From Marispirochaeta sp963667435 (GTDB lineage Bacteria; Spirochaetota; Spirochaetia; JC444; Marispirochaetaceae), in contig OY763414.1 in NCBI GenBank assembly GCA_963667435.1, positions 186,001 to 250,000 on the forward strand: a DNA stretch of 64,000 nucleotides. The letters are read 5' to 3'. Positions 52,407 through 59,831 of the stretch are shown one piece after another. Each line of letters starts with the position of its first letter. The first letter of the stretch is position 1. Position numbers and translations under genes: made by a program. The notes under the pieces are model-generated. The model was not told the DNA's origin. It was given only the letters and a program-made list of their open reading frames with translations, and did no database searches.

Positions 52407-52502
52407 GCTTAACCTGCAATTCCGGCCCGAAGGGAGCGGGGCACTTTTTGTCGAGCGTAGCGAAAGCAAAAAGTGTGACAAAAGGAATTATCAGGTTGAA
52501 GC
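52407..52502 (-). repeat. Long imperfect palindrome, attC-like (element 1)
   Basis: On the minus strand the left arm GCTTCAACCTGATAATTCC pairs with GGAATTGCAGGTTAAGC (52407-52423); extra unpaired bases lie in the 5' arm only. An inner stem CACTTTTTG/CAAAAAGTG (52442-52450 with 52467-52475) caps it. The last seven bases GTTAAGC fit the attC R' box GTTRRRY. The stop codon of the upstream gene lies inside the first arm. Could instead be a terminator or REP-like repeat. Confidence 0.45.
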
Positions 52503-53420
52503 AGTTGTTGGCCACTTTTTTTCCTTACCTGTAATTACATCTATGTAGATTAATCCTTTTGTTTGAGCAGCCTTCACTTTCTTATCTATTAGATCCTTGA
52601 AATCTATTAATCCTTCCAAGGTAATCATTAAATCGGCCCCATCTACAAAAATAGTTCTTAATGCCTTGCCTTTTACAAGACTCTTCAAAACATTTTCACT
52701 AAATCCATGGACAGATACAAATATTCCACGCCCATACATTTTACCTTCTACTTTGTTTGCAAATTGATACACTGGTTCATTAGCAGCTGCTTTTTCTTGC
52801 CATTTAGCCTCGATTATATAATGCTCACCGTCATACTTTATAGCACCATCAATCTGTTCGCCAATAACACGGAATGGTTCAGTCATTTCTAACGATGACA
52901 TAACGGCTAACTCTTGTAATATTTTTTCTAGTTCATATCCTCTTCTTTGAACATTTTCAGTTCCTTGTAACAAGCCAAGAAATTTATCTTTTACTTCAAG
53001 TATACTTGTTCTACTTTTTTGCAATTCTGATTCTTTTCTTTCCCTTTCTCGTCTTTGCTCCTTTATTTTTGCATCACGTATTTCTTGGAGTTGACGCAGG
53101 TGGTTTAACGCAGTTTCAGCATCGATACGGTTGAGTTTTTTAATTTTATCGAAATAATAAGGATCAAAATGATTCCATTCGACTAAACTTTTCATCATTG
53201 ATCTGTATTGAGCTATTCCTTCGTCTGCTTTTGAATCCAAATTTGAAAACATTTGATCAACTATTTGATTTCGATGTAATTCTTTGTATTGCCCCAATAT
53301 TTTTATATCATGTGCAGAACAACTATTGTTTCTAAAGAAATTAACTATGTCATTTTTTGACCAAAATATTTTTAAGAGACAATCGCGCATTGCGAGTTTA
53401 ACATCATTTGGAAATGCCAT
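52491..53420 (-). CDS. Restriction-endonuclease-like protein (PD-(D/E)XK, Mrr-like)
   Basis: 309 aa. N-terminal helical domain (LLKIFWSKNDIVNFFRNNSC, WNHFDPYYFDKIKKLNRI), a charged coiled coil (~120-145), then a nuclease core FRVIGEQIDGAIKYDGEHYI followed by IEAKWQ (D...ExK, ~195-210), KMYGRGIFVSVHGFSENVLK and TIFVDGADLMITLEGLIDF. The core matches a common stand-alone restriction endonuclease type. Probably cuts foreign or modified DNA; the N-terminal domain may be a sensor or interaction module. SD AGGAG at ATG 53420. Confidence 0.75.
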   Translation of the reverse strand: MAFPNDVKLAMRDCLLKIFWSKNDIVNFFRNNSCSAHDIKILGQYKELHRNQIVDQMFSNLDSKADEGIAQYRSMMKSLVEWNHFDPYYFDKIKKLNRIDAETALNHLRQLQEIRDAKIKEQRRERERKESELQKSRTSILEVKDKFLGLLQGTENVQRRGYELEKILQELAVMSSLEMTEPFRVIGEQIDGAIKYDGEHYIIEAKWQEKAAANEPVYQFANKVEGKMYGRGIFVSVHGFSENVLKSLVKGKALRTIFVDGADLMITLEGLIDFKDLIDKKVKAAQTKGLIYIDVITGKEKKWPTTAST

Positions 53421-53447
53421 TTTATTCTCCTATGGCGCGAAGCGTCC

Positions 53448-53517
53448 ATCTAACATAATCCCTTAACCAGTTTTATGAATAATTTCTTATAAAAGAAGAA
53501 TGCACGGCAGGTTAGAG
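53448..53517 (-). repeat. attC-like gap element 2
   Basis: On the minus strand CTCTAAC (53511-53517) and GTTAGAT (53448-53454) are near-complementary end boxes 70 bp apart; GTTAGAT fits the R' consensus GTTRRRY. An inner TTCTT/AAGAA stem is present. It lies just upstream of the nuclease gene, so that gene plus element 1 would form one ~1.04-kb cassette. The remainder of 53421-53716 has no gene. Confidence 0.35.
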
Positions 53518-53716
53518 GAGAACCAGAAATCTGTCGTTTATTAGATAACTTAAAGACTTATAAAGCCTAAGTAAGTATTGTATCCAGTAATTTTATTTTA
53601 AAACGATTCTCAATAACGTCAAGTAAAAGTATCGAAAATAAGGGAAATTAATGCGCAAGTGTTATATGTATTCACACTATTGGCGATACGAAAAGGGTAA
53701 GATCTTTCCACAATCG

Positions 53717-54070
53717 TTAGGCGAGTCTCTCTTTCTCATTCTTCGTTTTCACAGATTCACTTAGCTCTGGAAAAGCAAGTTCAACAATCCCACGTACACG
53801 GTCTATATCACGATCTGAAAGCTGGTCAATCATTCGGTCGAACTCGATACGCACCAGGCTTTTCCCAGGCTCGGTAATGCCTGATACCAAGTATTCTACC
53901 GTAGTATTCAAGGCTTTGGCGATGGCAACAGCCTGATCAGCATTAGGCATGATTTTTCTTGATACCCAGCCGCGAAATGTTCTGTAGCTAACATCAATCT
54001 GTCCAGCTACCCATTCTTGAGTTGTATTTTCTTTTCTTATTTGGTTTTTCAACCTATCCCAAAAGGTCAT
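53717..54070 (-). CDS. XRE-family transcriptional repressor
   Basis: 117 aa from ATG 54070; an upstream frame to 54175 crosses the divergent operator and is rejected. HTH_3: TTQEWVAGQIDVSYRTFRGW ... NADQAVAIAKALNTTVEYLV (~16-62). The C-terminal ~50 residues form a helical tail (DRMIDQLSDRDIDRVRGIVE). Divergent from a run of tiny overlapping genes, like a phage cI/cro region. Likely represses that run and itself. Confidence 0.85.
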   Translation of the reverse strand: MTFWDRLKNQIRKENTTQEWVAGQIDVSYRTFRGWVSRKIMPNADQAVAIAKALNTTVEYLVSGITEPGKSLVRIEFDRMIDQLSDRDIDRVRGIVELAFPELSESVKTKNEKERLA

Positions 54071-54074
54071 ACTT

Positions 54075-54149
54075 CCACTATCGGTACAATATAGCGCAAA
54101 AATGCGACAAATAACTATTGACAAAGTACCGTAGTGGGGACAATATAGC
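54075..54149. promoter_or_regulatory. Divergent operator/promoter region of the XRE block
   Basis: Inverted repeat CCACTATCGGTAC (54075-54087) and GTACCGTAGTGG (54126-54137), plus two direct copies of the box ACAATATAGC, one per side. For the plus strand TTGACA (54118-54123) with CAATAT 17 bp on is a promoter whose spacer overlaps the second repeat, so the repressor would block it directly. Confidence 0.65.
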
Positions 54150-54151
54150 TT

Positions 54152-54265
54152 ATGAATGTCGCAAAAGAAGTACAAAAGCAGATTTACTTAAAAATCAGTG
54201 TTTCTGTATCTCTGAATGAAAAGAAGCATTTTGAAGAATTCTTCAAAAGAGCCGCCCAATGCTGA
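54152..54265 (+). CDS. Tiny protein (37 aa), first gene of the XRE-controlled run
   Basis: MNVAKEVQKQIYLKISVSVS starts it and EEFFKRAAQC ends it. It resembles the N-terminal half of a short DNA-binding protein whose second half may be the next frame: the following ATG sits inside its last codons, and the two read naturally as KRAAQ-MLKKGQTVKEWILSA if joined. Either two coupled genes or one gene with a single-base frameshift. Confidence 0.45.
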   Translation: MNVAKEVQKQIYLKISVSVSLNEKKHFEEFFKRAAQC

Positions 54266-54366
54266 AGAAGGGACAAACTGTAAAAGAATGGATTCTTTCA
54301 GCTATTGATGCCCAGGAATCGATAAAATCCGGAAATTCTCAGTTCAGTCTGGAGGCGCTACCATGA
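54259..54366 (+). CDS. Tiny protein (35 aa), overlapping the previous one
   Basis: MLKKGQTVKEWILSAIDAQE ... FSLEALP. Starts 7 bp before the previous stop and ends with an ATGA overlap to the next gene, so it can be translated by coupling. The C-terminal helix of a ribbon-helix-helix-type protein is a possible reading. Confidence 0.45.
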   Translation: MLKKGQTVKEWILSAIDAQESIKSGNSQFSLEALP

Positions 54367-54554
54367 TTAATCGCTATCAAGCCGAACAGATGGCCGGGGA
54401 GATCCAGAAGGAAATCGAGGCTCTTAAAAATGAAGTAATGCAGACTGTTGAGCCACCACGTAAGCTGCAGGACCGGCTTATCGGTGCTCGCCGGCTTTTG
54501 TGGGGTGCTGATTTTTCATGTTTGGATGAGGCGGGAGTGGAGGCTGCTAAATGA
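54363..54554 (+). CDS. Small helical protein (63 aa), unknown function
   Basis: MINRYQAEQMAGEIQKEIEA ... LIGARRLLWGADFSCLDEAG. ATGA overlaps both upstream and downstream genes. Charged alpha-helical, phage-accessory size. No family known. Confidence 0.55.
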   Translation: MINRYQAEQMAGEIQKEIEALKNEVMQTVEPPRKLQDRLIGARRLLWGADFSCLDEAGVEAAK

Positions 54555-54838
54555 CTGCTATCCAGCGCCTTGAGGCAAAGCTCGACCGGCTGATAGAAGC
54601 AATTCCAACTCGTGAATACATAACCATGGAAGATATCGGGATTATGCACGGATGGTCTAAGAGCTTCATGTATCACAACCAGTGGACTATGCCGAATTTC
54701 GGCAGATCAGATTACCCCGGGCGTGAACGGCGCTGGCTTCCAGAAACAGTAAATCAATGGTTTATGACACCGCCGGAAATACGGAAACGGCAATGGTTAC
54801 GAATGTCGATCCGTGAACGGAGCAAGCTCACGGCTTAG
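54551..54838 (+). CDS. Probable excisionase / MerR-like small DNA-binding protein
   Basis: 95 aa. N-terminal helix IQRLEAKLDRLIEAIPTREY, then a winged-HTH look: ITMEDIGIMHGWSKSFMYHN ... NFGRSDYPGRERRWLPETVN, as in AlpA/Xis-type regulators that bind att or promoter DNA. The C-terminal tail is basic. Last of the four coupled genes. A role in excision of the island is possible but unproven. Confidence 0.5.
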   Translation: MTAIQRLEAKLDRLIEAIPTREYITMEDIGIMHGWSKSFMYHNQWTMPNFGRSDYPGRERRWLPETVNQWFMTPPEIRKRQWLRMSIRERSKLTA

Positions 54839-55201
54839 ATATAAGAAACAGTATGGGACTGTAAAACGTCCTGCAGCCGGGCAGGCAATGAGACGGCGTA
54901 AAACCCGGCCCGGGCCTCCCGGGGTTCAATTCCCCGGCAGCTGAAGATCCTTACTTCGGTAAGGCTCCTGACCTTTCCCGGACGCAATAAAGAGGTCGCG
55001 TCCGGCCGTTTGCCTGGAGAATGAATGTGGTGGAAACGGGACTGCCGTGAGAGTGCGGCAATTTTGGGGGTCCCGGGTAGTGTGGTACTCCGTCACCTGG
55101 GGAGGGTTTGGGAAACCGTTGTGGGACTTGGTAGATGGACCCGGCACCGGAAGGAGGTTCGACTCCTCCTGCTCCCTATATCGAAAGTATCAGGAGGACA
55201 C
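54839..55201 (+). other. GC-rich structured non-coding stretch with two tRNA T-arm-like hairpins
   Basis: No credible gene. Two perfect T-arm-like hairpins occur: CGGGG-TTCAATT-CCCCG (54920-54936) and GGAGG-TTCGACT-CCTCC (near 55157-55173), each followed by a tRNA-3'-end-like tail. A matching acceptor 5' strand and D-arm could not be found, so they are not complete tRNAs. Other hairpins: CCTTAC/GTAAGG and CCGGACGC/GCGTCCGG. Higher GC than the surrounding island. May be att-site or tRNA debris, or a structured RNA. Confidence 0.4.
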
Positions 55202-55369
55202 ATGTCAAAGCTAAAATCTAAATTATGCTGTTTTGAGTATTATGACAAAAAAATAAAAGCCATGCGTAAGTGTGGTAAGCCTGCTGTATTCCAATATAAA
55301 TATCATCGACAATTGTTTAGTGATCATATTTACCTGACACACCCCACGAAAGATACAAGATCTTCCTAA
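55202..55369 (+). CDS. Small Cys-containing protein, C-terminus replaced by IS481 sequence
   Basis: MSKLKSKLCCFEYYDKKIKA ... MRKCGKPAVFQYKYH. AGGAGGAC just upstream is a strong SD. About 43 codons precede the IS481 left end (~55331); the last 12 codons come from the element, so the native end is lost. Cys pair CC..C with basic residues. Unknown function. Confidence 0.5.
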   Translation: MSKLKSKLCCFEYYDKKIKAMRKCGKPAVFQYKYHRQLFSDHIYLTHPTKDTRSS

Positions 55370-56502
55370 GTGGCAGAACCGCCTTTTTCTTCTTGTTTAA
55401 TCCCCTCTAAAAACACCTGAAAAGGAGTCCTCCCTTTCATATTTCGACCCTGATGTGTTCGCTCATTGTTGTAGTACTTCAGGTACGTCTCAAGATCTTC
55501 CTGCATCTCAGAGAGGGATTCATAATACTTCTCACGACCCTTTATTCGGAAGTGTTCATCCAATAGCGTCCGGTGAAGCCGCTCTACAAATCCATTGCTT
55601 TGTGGACGTCTTACCTTCGTTGTACGATGCTCGATTTCTTCAAGCTGTAAGAACAATTCAAATGGGTGGTGATCAGGTCGACCACAATATTCCCGGCCGT
55701 TGTCCGTTAGCACATTTTCTACCTTCACTCCATGCTCTTCAAAGAACGAAAGCACATCATTATTCATCACCTGTACCGCTGTTACTGGGAGCTTGTTGGT
55801 ATAAAGCCTGCCCCAGGCATGACGACTATGGCAATCTATCACTGTCTGCAGATATACACGGCCTATTCCTTTCAGGGAACCAACCATAAATGTATCTATA
55901 GAAACTAAATATCCGGTGTGTTTTGTTTCTATATGGCGTTCGCGAAACTCAGGATCAAAACGCTCGAGGAGTCGTATTTGTGCCTCTGTAAGTTCAAATT
56001 TCTTATTCTGAGACAGCTTTTCTAGACGCAATAATCTCTCATGCCGCGTCTCAAGATTGTGCCTGGCCCAAACCCCTCGAACTCCTCCCGAGCTGACATT
56101 CGTTCCCTTTAACGCCAACTGTTGGGATACCTTTAAGCATCCATGGGTCGGCCAATCAAGGCTATAGGAAAGGATCTCTTTTTCTATTTCATCCGAAACT
56201 CTGTTTGGATGGGGATTCCTTGGCCCAGGAAGTTGATCCAGTAATCCTTGAGAACCATAGGTCTGAAAGTTTCGTCGAATCTCGTAGAATTGCTGCCTGG
56301 AATAGCCCATGATTTTACACGCTTTGCTTACATTTCCTAATTCTTCAGCGAGCTCTAACATACTCATCTTTCTTCTCGCTGCCTTCTGTGATAACTTCTT
56401 GTTGGTGGCCACTTGCTCCTCCTGATATAAGTTTTTGTGGTGAAATCATTATATCTTTCGGAGGTGTTTTGGCCACCTTATTTTTAGCCAACTGTCAGGT
56501 TA
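55331..56502 (-). mobile_element. IS481-family element
   Basis: About 1.17 kb. Ends share TACCTGACA / (complement) TAACCTGACA. One gene. The target duplication is not clear. Between the right end and the gene is a leader hairpin (GGTGGCC/GGCCACC) covering the ribosome-binding site. Confidence 0.75.
55366..56412 (-). CDS. IS481-family transposase
   Basis: 348 aa from GTG 56412. N-terminal HTH pair (MLELAEELGNVSKACKIMGY, SRQQFYEIRRNFQTYG), then an rve DDE core: D in GYLVSIDTFMVGSLKG (~168), D in VENVLTDNGREYCGRP (~235), E in SNGFVERLHRTLLDEHF (~275), C-terminal YLKYYNNERTHQGRNMKGRT. Complete. Confidence 0.93.
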   Translation of the reverse strand: MATNKKLSQKAARRKMSMLELAEELGNVSKACKIMGYSRQQFYEIRRNFQTYGSQGLLDQLPGPRNPHPNRVSDEIEKEILSYSLDWPTHGCLKVSQQLALKGTNVSSGGVRGVWARHNLETRHERLLRLEKLSQNKKFELTEAQIRLLERFDPEFRERHIETKHTGYLVSIDTFMVGSLKGIGRVYLQTVIDCHSRHAWGRLYTNKLPVTAVQVMNNDVLSFFEEHGVKVENVLTDNGREYCGRPDHHPFELFLQLEEIEHRTTKVRRPQSNGFVERLHRTLLDEHFRIKGREKYYESLSEMQEDLETYLKYYNNERTHQGRNMKGRTPFQVFLEGIKQEEKGGSAT

Positions 56503-56591
56503 ATACCATCACTGTACAAGAACAGATTTGTTCATATTGACCTCTCACTTTCCAAGACTTAGGATTGTAAAAGCATTGTACCATTACCTGT

Positions 56592-56879
56592 TTACTTTTT
56601 GGGGTGTTTTAAACCGGAAATTCCTGCATCGAGGAATGAGAAAAAGATATCTTCTTTAACTTTGTTATAGATTTTGCGACAAGTTTTGATCTTTTCGTAT
56701 ATCTGCCTGAGCTCATGGTGGGGTATTGTCCCCATTATTTCAATTCGTTGACCTGAAAGCTCTCCTTCTTCAAAGGATCTGACTCTTTCAATATCAAGAA
56801 TACATTCTTTTTTAAAGCCTATAATCAACTGAATTGAACACTTGAATAGGATTTCTCGCCCTTGCAGGACCATCTTCAT
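56592..56879 (-). CDS. Protein of unknown function (95 aa)
   Basis: MKMVLQGREILFKCSIQLII ... MGTIPHHELRQIYEKIKTCR. Strand-rich start, helical end; vaguely PilZ-like in size but without the RxxxR / D-x-S-x-x-G motif. Flanked by AT-rich non-coding DNA. Weakly supported as a gene. Confidence 0.4.
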   Translation of the reverse strand: MKMVLQGREILFKCSIQLIIGFKKECILDIERVRSFEEGELSGQRIEIMGTIPHHELRQIYEKIKTCRKIYNKVKEDIFFSFLDAGISGLKHPKK

Positions 56880-57011
56880 TGTGTTGAAACTGGGTTGTCG
56901 TCATACATATATGGATGAGAACAGGTGAAGCGCAGTAGATTAGATTTATGTTGTTGGAACAATAGCCATAACTGTAAAGGAACGTAAATTTTTGTACCTT
57001 TTCTCATATGT

Positions 57012-57545
57012 TCAACAGTTTTCATCAAACAACTTTGACATAACTGTGTATTTAATTCTTATCTCTTCAAACAAATGCTCATCTTTTCCAATAGGGGTAT
57101 ATCCGAAACGTCGATAAAATGATTTTGCCCGATCGTTTCCCTCATAGACTTGTAACCATACAAGAACAGGAGAAATTTTAGCGATTTTCTTTTCACTAAA
57201 TTTCATGAGTTTCGACCCGAGCCCTGAATTTGCTTGATCTGGTAAAATATATATTTTTTGTAGTTGAAGTTGGTTTTCAAATGATGACAAATTGTGCGAA
57301 CAAGAATATTTCAGTTTTAAAAAGCCTACAAGACTTCTATTTGATTCTGCAACAAAGTAAGAATTCTCTTTATTTAATAAACTTTTGGTTATCTTATCTT
57401 CAGTATAAGTATTATCTAAATAGCGTACTAATACATCTGAAGGAAAAAGTTCTTCAAATGCCCACTTAAAACTTTTTCTTCCCACCTCTGCAATATCTTT
57501 GTGGTCAGTTAAATTTGCTTCTCTAATTATCTTCTCTATACACAT
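57012..57545 (-). CDS. GNAT-family N-acetyltransferase
   Basis: 177 aa. Motif A LQLQKIYILPDQANSGLGSK (the loop normally Q/R-x-x-G-x-G/A reads Q-A-N-S-G-L-G), then VLVWLQVYEGNDRAKSFYRR and FGYTPIGKDEH, typical of RimI/Spd-like enzymes. Probably acetylates a polyamine or N-terminus. Stand-alone gene in the island, no clear partner. Confidence 0.85.
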   Translation of the reverse strand: MCIEKIIREANLTDHKDIAEVGRKSFKWAFEELFPSDVLVRYLDNTYTEDKITKSLLNKENSYFVAESNRSLVGFLKLKYSCSHNLSSFENQLQLQKIYILPDQANSGLGSKLMKFSEKKIAKISPVLVWLQVYEGNDRAKSFYRRFGYTPIGKDEHLFEEIRIKYTVMSKLFDENC

Positions 57546-57760
57546 CGCGTTTCCTCCTGACAGATGAAGCTAAGAATGTATTGCTAATTATTGCTGATCA
57601 TCTGCTATTTGGTTGATATAAACGAAATATAAAGAGATGTTATACTCAGACGGGTACTACAGCCACCCGATTCTTGCTATAAGTCCCAAAGTTTCATTGA
57701 TTATGCAATAATGGAATCTTTTCTTTTGAGTAAACTGAACAATCAATGTTCTCAAACGCG

Positions 57761-58510
57761 TCAAAGAGTAATCATAAACTCATTAGTCTGCGCGATACCG
57801 ACACTCCAAATGATATTTTCATGAACAAGATTACTGTAAACTGTCACAAAAGCAGGGAAAGTACCCGTATCAGTTAATCCTTCGTTGATGAAATCGTCTT
57901 TCATAGATGGCATAAAATACCAGGAGAGGGCATCAGTCGCGTTTTCTCCATATCCGATTGAGCGATCTGCTGCAATGTCTATGGTAACATTGTACATGAA
58001 CTTATGACCATCATAGGTTACAGCGTTTGAGAATAAAGGATTGTCTGAAAGTTTAACACCAGTATTATTATTGATGAGCTCAAGGGATAAGGTATTCTTT
58101 GGACGGATTCCCCCACCTGCGAATCCTTTTGTATTTAATGTATAATCTGAATCATCATTAAAATTATTCGCTTTTGATATAAAAGCTATGATTGAATACT
58201 CTGCTCCCTTTTTCACAAAAGGGCAGGAAATCATTTTGTTTTTCTTAACTTGGTTTAAGGCTTGGCCCCTGATATCTGCAAACATCTGGCTTCCATCTAC
58301 CGGATTTTCTTTACGAAAATTGATGTAAACGAAGATTCTGGTAGTATCAGAAGGAACTTCGCTAAATAATAGGCTTATCCCATTCGTAGTGGTTTCTGTA
58401 GTCATTTCTATAGAGTTTTTTAGAGTTGCCTGGTTAGTAGCACAGCTGAGATGTAAGAAAAGTACTGTAGAAATTAAAGCAAGGTAAATATTAAAAGTTT
58501 TTTTCTTCAT
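57761..58510 (-). CDS. Lipoprotein of unknown function
   Basis: 249 aa from ATG 58510. Signal KKKTFNIYLALISTVLFLHL then SCATNQ (lipobox LHLSC). Mature protein is strand-rich, e.g. EVPSDTTRIFVYINFRKENP and HKFMYNVTIDIAADRSIGYG. It looks like a spirochaete surface or periplasmic beta protein. Preceded by the truncated receiver gene on the same strand. Confidence 0.7.
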   Translation of the reverse strand: MKKKTFNIYLALISTVLFLHLSCATNQATLKNSIEMTTETTTNGISLLFSEVPSDTTRIFVYINFRKENPVDGSQMFADIRGQALNQVKKNKMISCPFVKKGAEYSIIAFISKANNFNDDSDYTLNTKGFAGGGIRPKNTLSLELINNNTGVKLSDNPLFSNAVTYDGHKFMYNVTIDIAADRSIGYGENATDALSWYFMPSMKDDFINEGLTDTGTFPAFVTVYSNLVHENIIWSVGIAQTNEFMITL

Positions 58511-58578
58511 CGTATCATCCTTTATGAGTCTATCGGCCAACTATAATGAATTGATAACTTGAATTAATAAGTGATCGT

Positions 58579-58959
58579 TCACTGAAGAATATTTTGTAAT
58601 TCAGTAAAATTAACTGGTTTTGATAAGTAGGCAAGAGGATTCAATTTCATAGCACGTTTCCTATAATCATCATTACTATGGTACCCAGTCATGAAAATTA
58701 TTTTAATGTCTGTATGCTTTGATACTTCAACAGCAATATCTATGCCGTTTCGTTGTCCACTTAAATTAATGTCCATAAGAATAAGATCCAGATCATAACT
58801 ATCCACGATCTTTAATGCCTTATCTGCATTTGATGCAATATCAAGGATTTCCAATCCTATTCCTTCAAGCTTCTTCTTTAAGCCCAAAGCAATTAAAGCC
58901 TCATCCTCAACAATTAATAAGGTTAATTTCTTAACAACTATAGTGGACCCCATCGTCAA
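58579..58959 (-). CDS. Response-regulator receiver domain protein, N-terminus joined to IS3 end
   Basis: 126 aa, receiver domain only. LTLLIVEDEALIALGLKKKL (acidic pair), phospho-accepting Asp in DLDLILMDINLSGQRNG (~61), switch Thr in IKIIFMTGYHS (~91) and Lys in AYLSKPVNF (~115): complete. The only in-frame start codons (MTMGS) lie inside the IS3 terminal repeat (58944 onward), so the native 5' end, or a larger fused protein, was cut by the insertion. Expression would depend on the IS. Confidence 0.75.
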   Translation of the reverse strand: MTMGSTIVVKKLTLLIVEDEALIALGLKKKLEGIGLEILDIASNADKALKIVDSYDLDLILMDINLSGQRNGIDIAVEVSKHTDIKIIFMTGYHSNDDYRKRAMKLNPLAYLSKPVNFTELQNILQ

Positions 58960-58987
58960 GACAGCATTTAGAAAATCTTAATGAGAT

Positions 58988-59803
58988 TTATGCTGCCACT
59001 CCAAATACTTCATCCGGCGTGGAGATACCATGCTTGGTATGTGGACGCCTGCTGTTATACTTTTCAATGAAAGCCTTTATACCGTCTTTTGCCTCCCTAA
59101 CTGATTCATATTCCTTGAGGTACACTTCTCCATATTTCAAGGTTCTCCAGAACCTTTCTATTGCAATATTATCCAATGCTCTGCCTTTGCCATCCATGCT
59201 GAATTTAGCCCCGGAACTCAAGACTAAATTCCTATATTCTTTTGAAGTGAATTGGCTCCCCTGGTCGGAGTTCAAGATCTCCGGATTACCATATTGAGCT
59301 ACTGCTCTTCGATATGCAGAGATGCAGAACTCCTGATCCATAGTAGTGGAGATTTCATGACTGAGTATTTTTCGGCTATACCAGTCAATGATTGCAACCA
59401 GGTAGACAAAACCATGAGCAAGACGGATATAGGTAATATCAGTAGCCCACACTTGGTTTGGACGGCTTATATTGAGCTTTCTCAAGAGGTACGGATAGAC
59501 TTTATGCTCTTTTCCTATACCCGGTTTTGAAAGGTTTCTTCCCGGAAAGATCGCCATAATTCCCATGACTCGCATCAAACGCTGCACTCTTTTCCTGTTG
59601 ATTTTCCTTCCTTCACGACGTAGAGCGTTGCGCATTTGACGACTGCCAAAGTCAGGATTATCAGTATAGATTTCATCAATCCTTTCCATGAGTTCTATAT
59701 TCTCACCATTAACAGGCATGCTCTTGTAATAGAGGGAGCTGCGATTCAGAGACACCAGCTTGCACTGCCGTGATATCGATAGCCTCTTATCAGGTGATAT
59801 CAT
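58988..59803 (-). CDS. IS3-family transposase OrfB
   Basis: 271 aa. HTH_21 (PDFGSRQMRNALRREGRKIN), DDE: D in VWATDITYIRLAHGFVYL (~120), D in EILNSDQGSQFTSKEY (~180), E in NIAIERFWRTLKYGEVYL (~216), end KHGISTPDEVFGVAA. Starts ATG overlapping the TGA of the frame that would end a one-base-shorter orfA, so translation is coupled. Complete. Confidence 0.92.
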   Translation of the reverse strand: MISPDKRLSISRQCKLVSLNRSSLYYKSMPVNGENIELMERIDEIYTDNPDFGSRQMRNALRREGRKINRKRVQRLMRVMGIMAIFPGRNLSKPGIGKEHKVYPYLLRKLNISRPNQVWATDITYIRLAHGFVYLVAIIDWYSRKILSHEISTTMDQEFCISAYRRAVAQYGNPEILNSDQGSQFTSKEYRNLVLSSGAKFSMDGKGRALDNIAIERFWRTLKYGEVYLKEYESVREAKDGIKAFIEKYNSRRPHTKHGISTPDEVFGVAA

Positions 59804-59831
59804 TTCTCTTTTCTCCAGGACTCCACAAGTT

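Noticed and set aside
54851..54944. Complete tRNA gene ending at the T-arm near 54936
   Set aside because: The best 5' acceptor strand pairs only 5 of 7 bases and there is no D-arm or anticodon arm.
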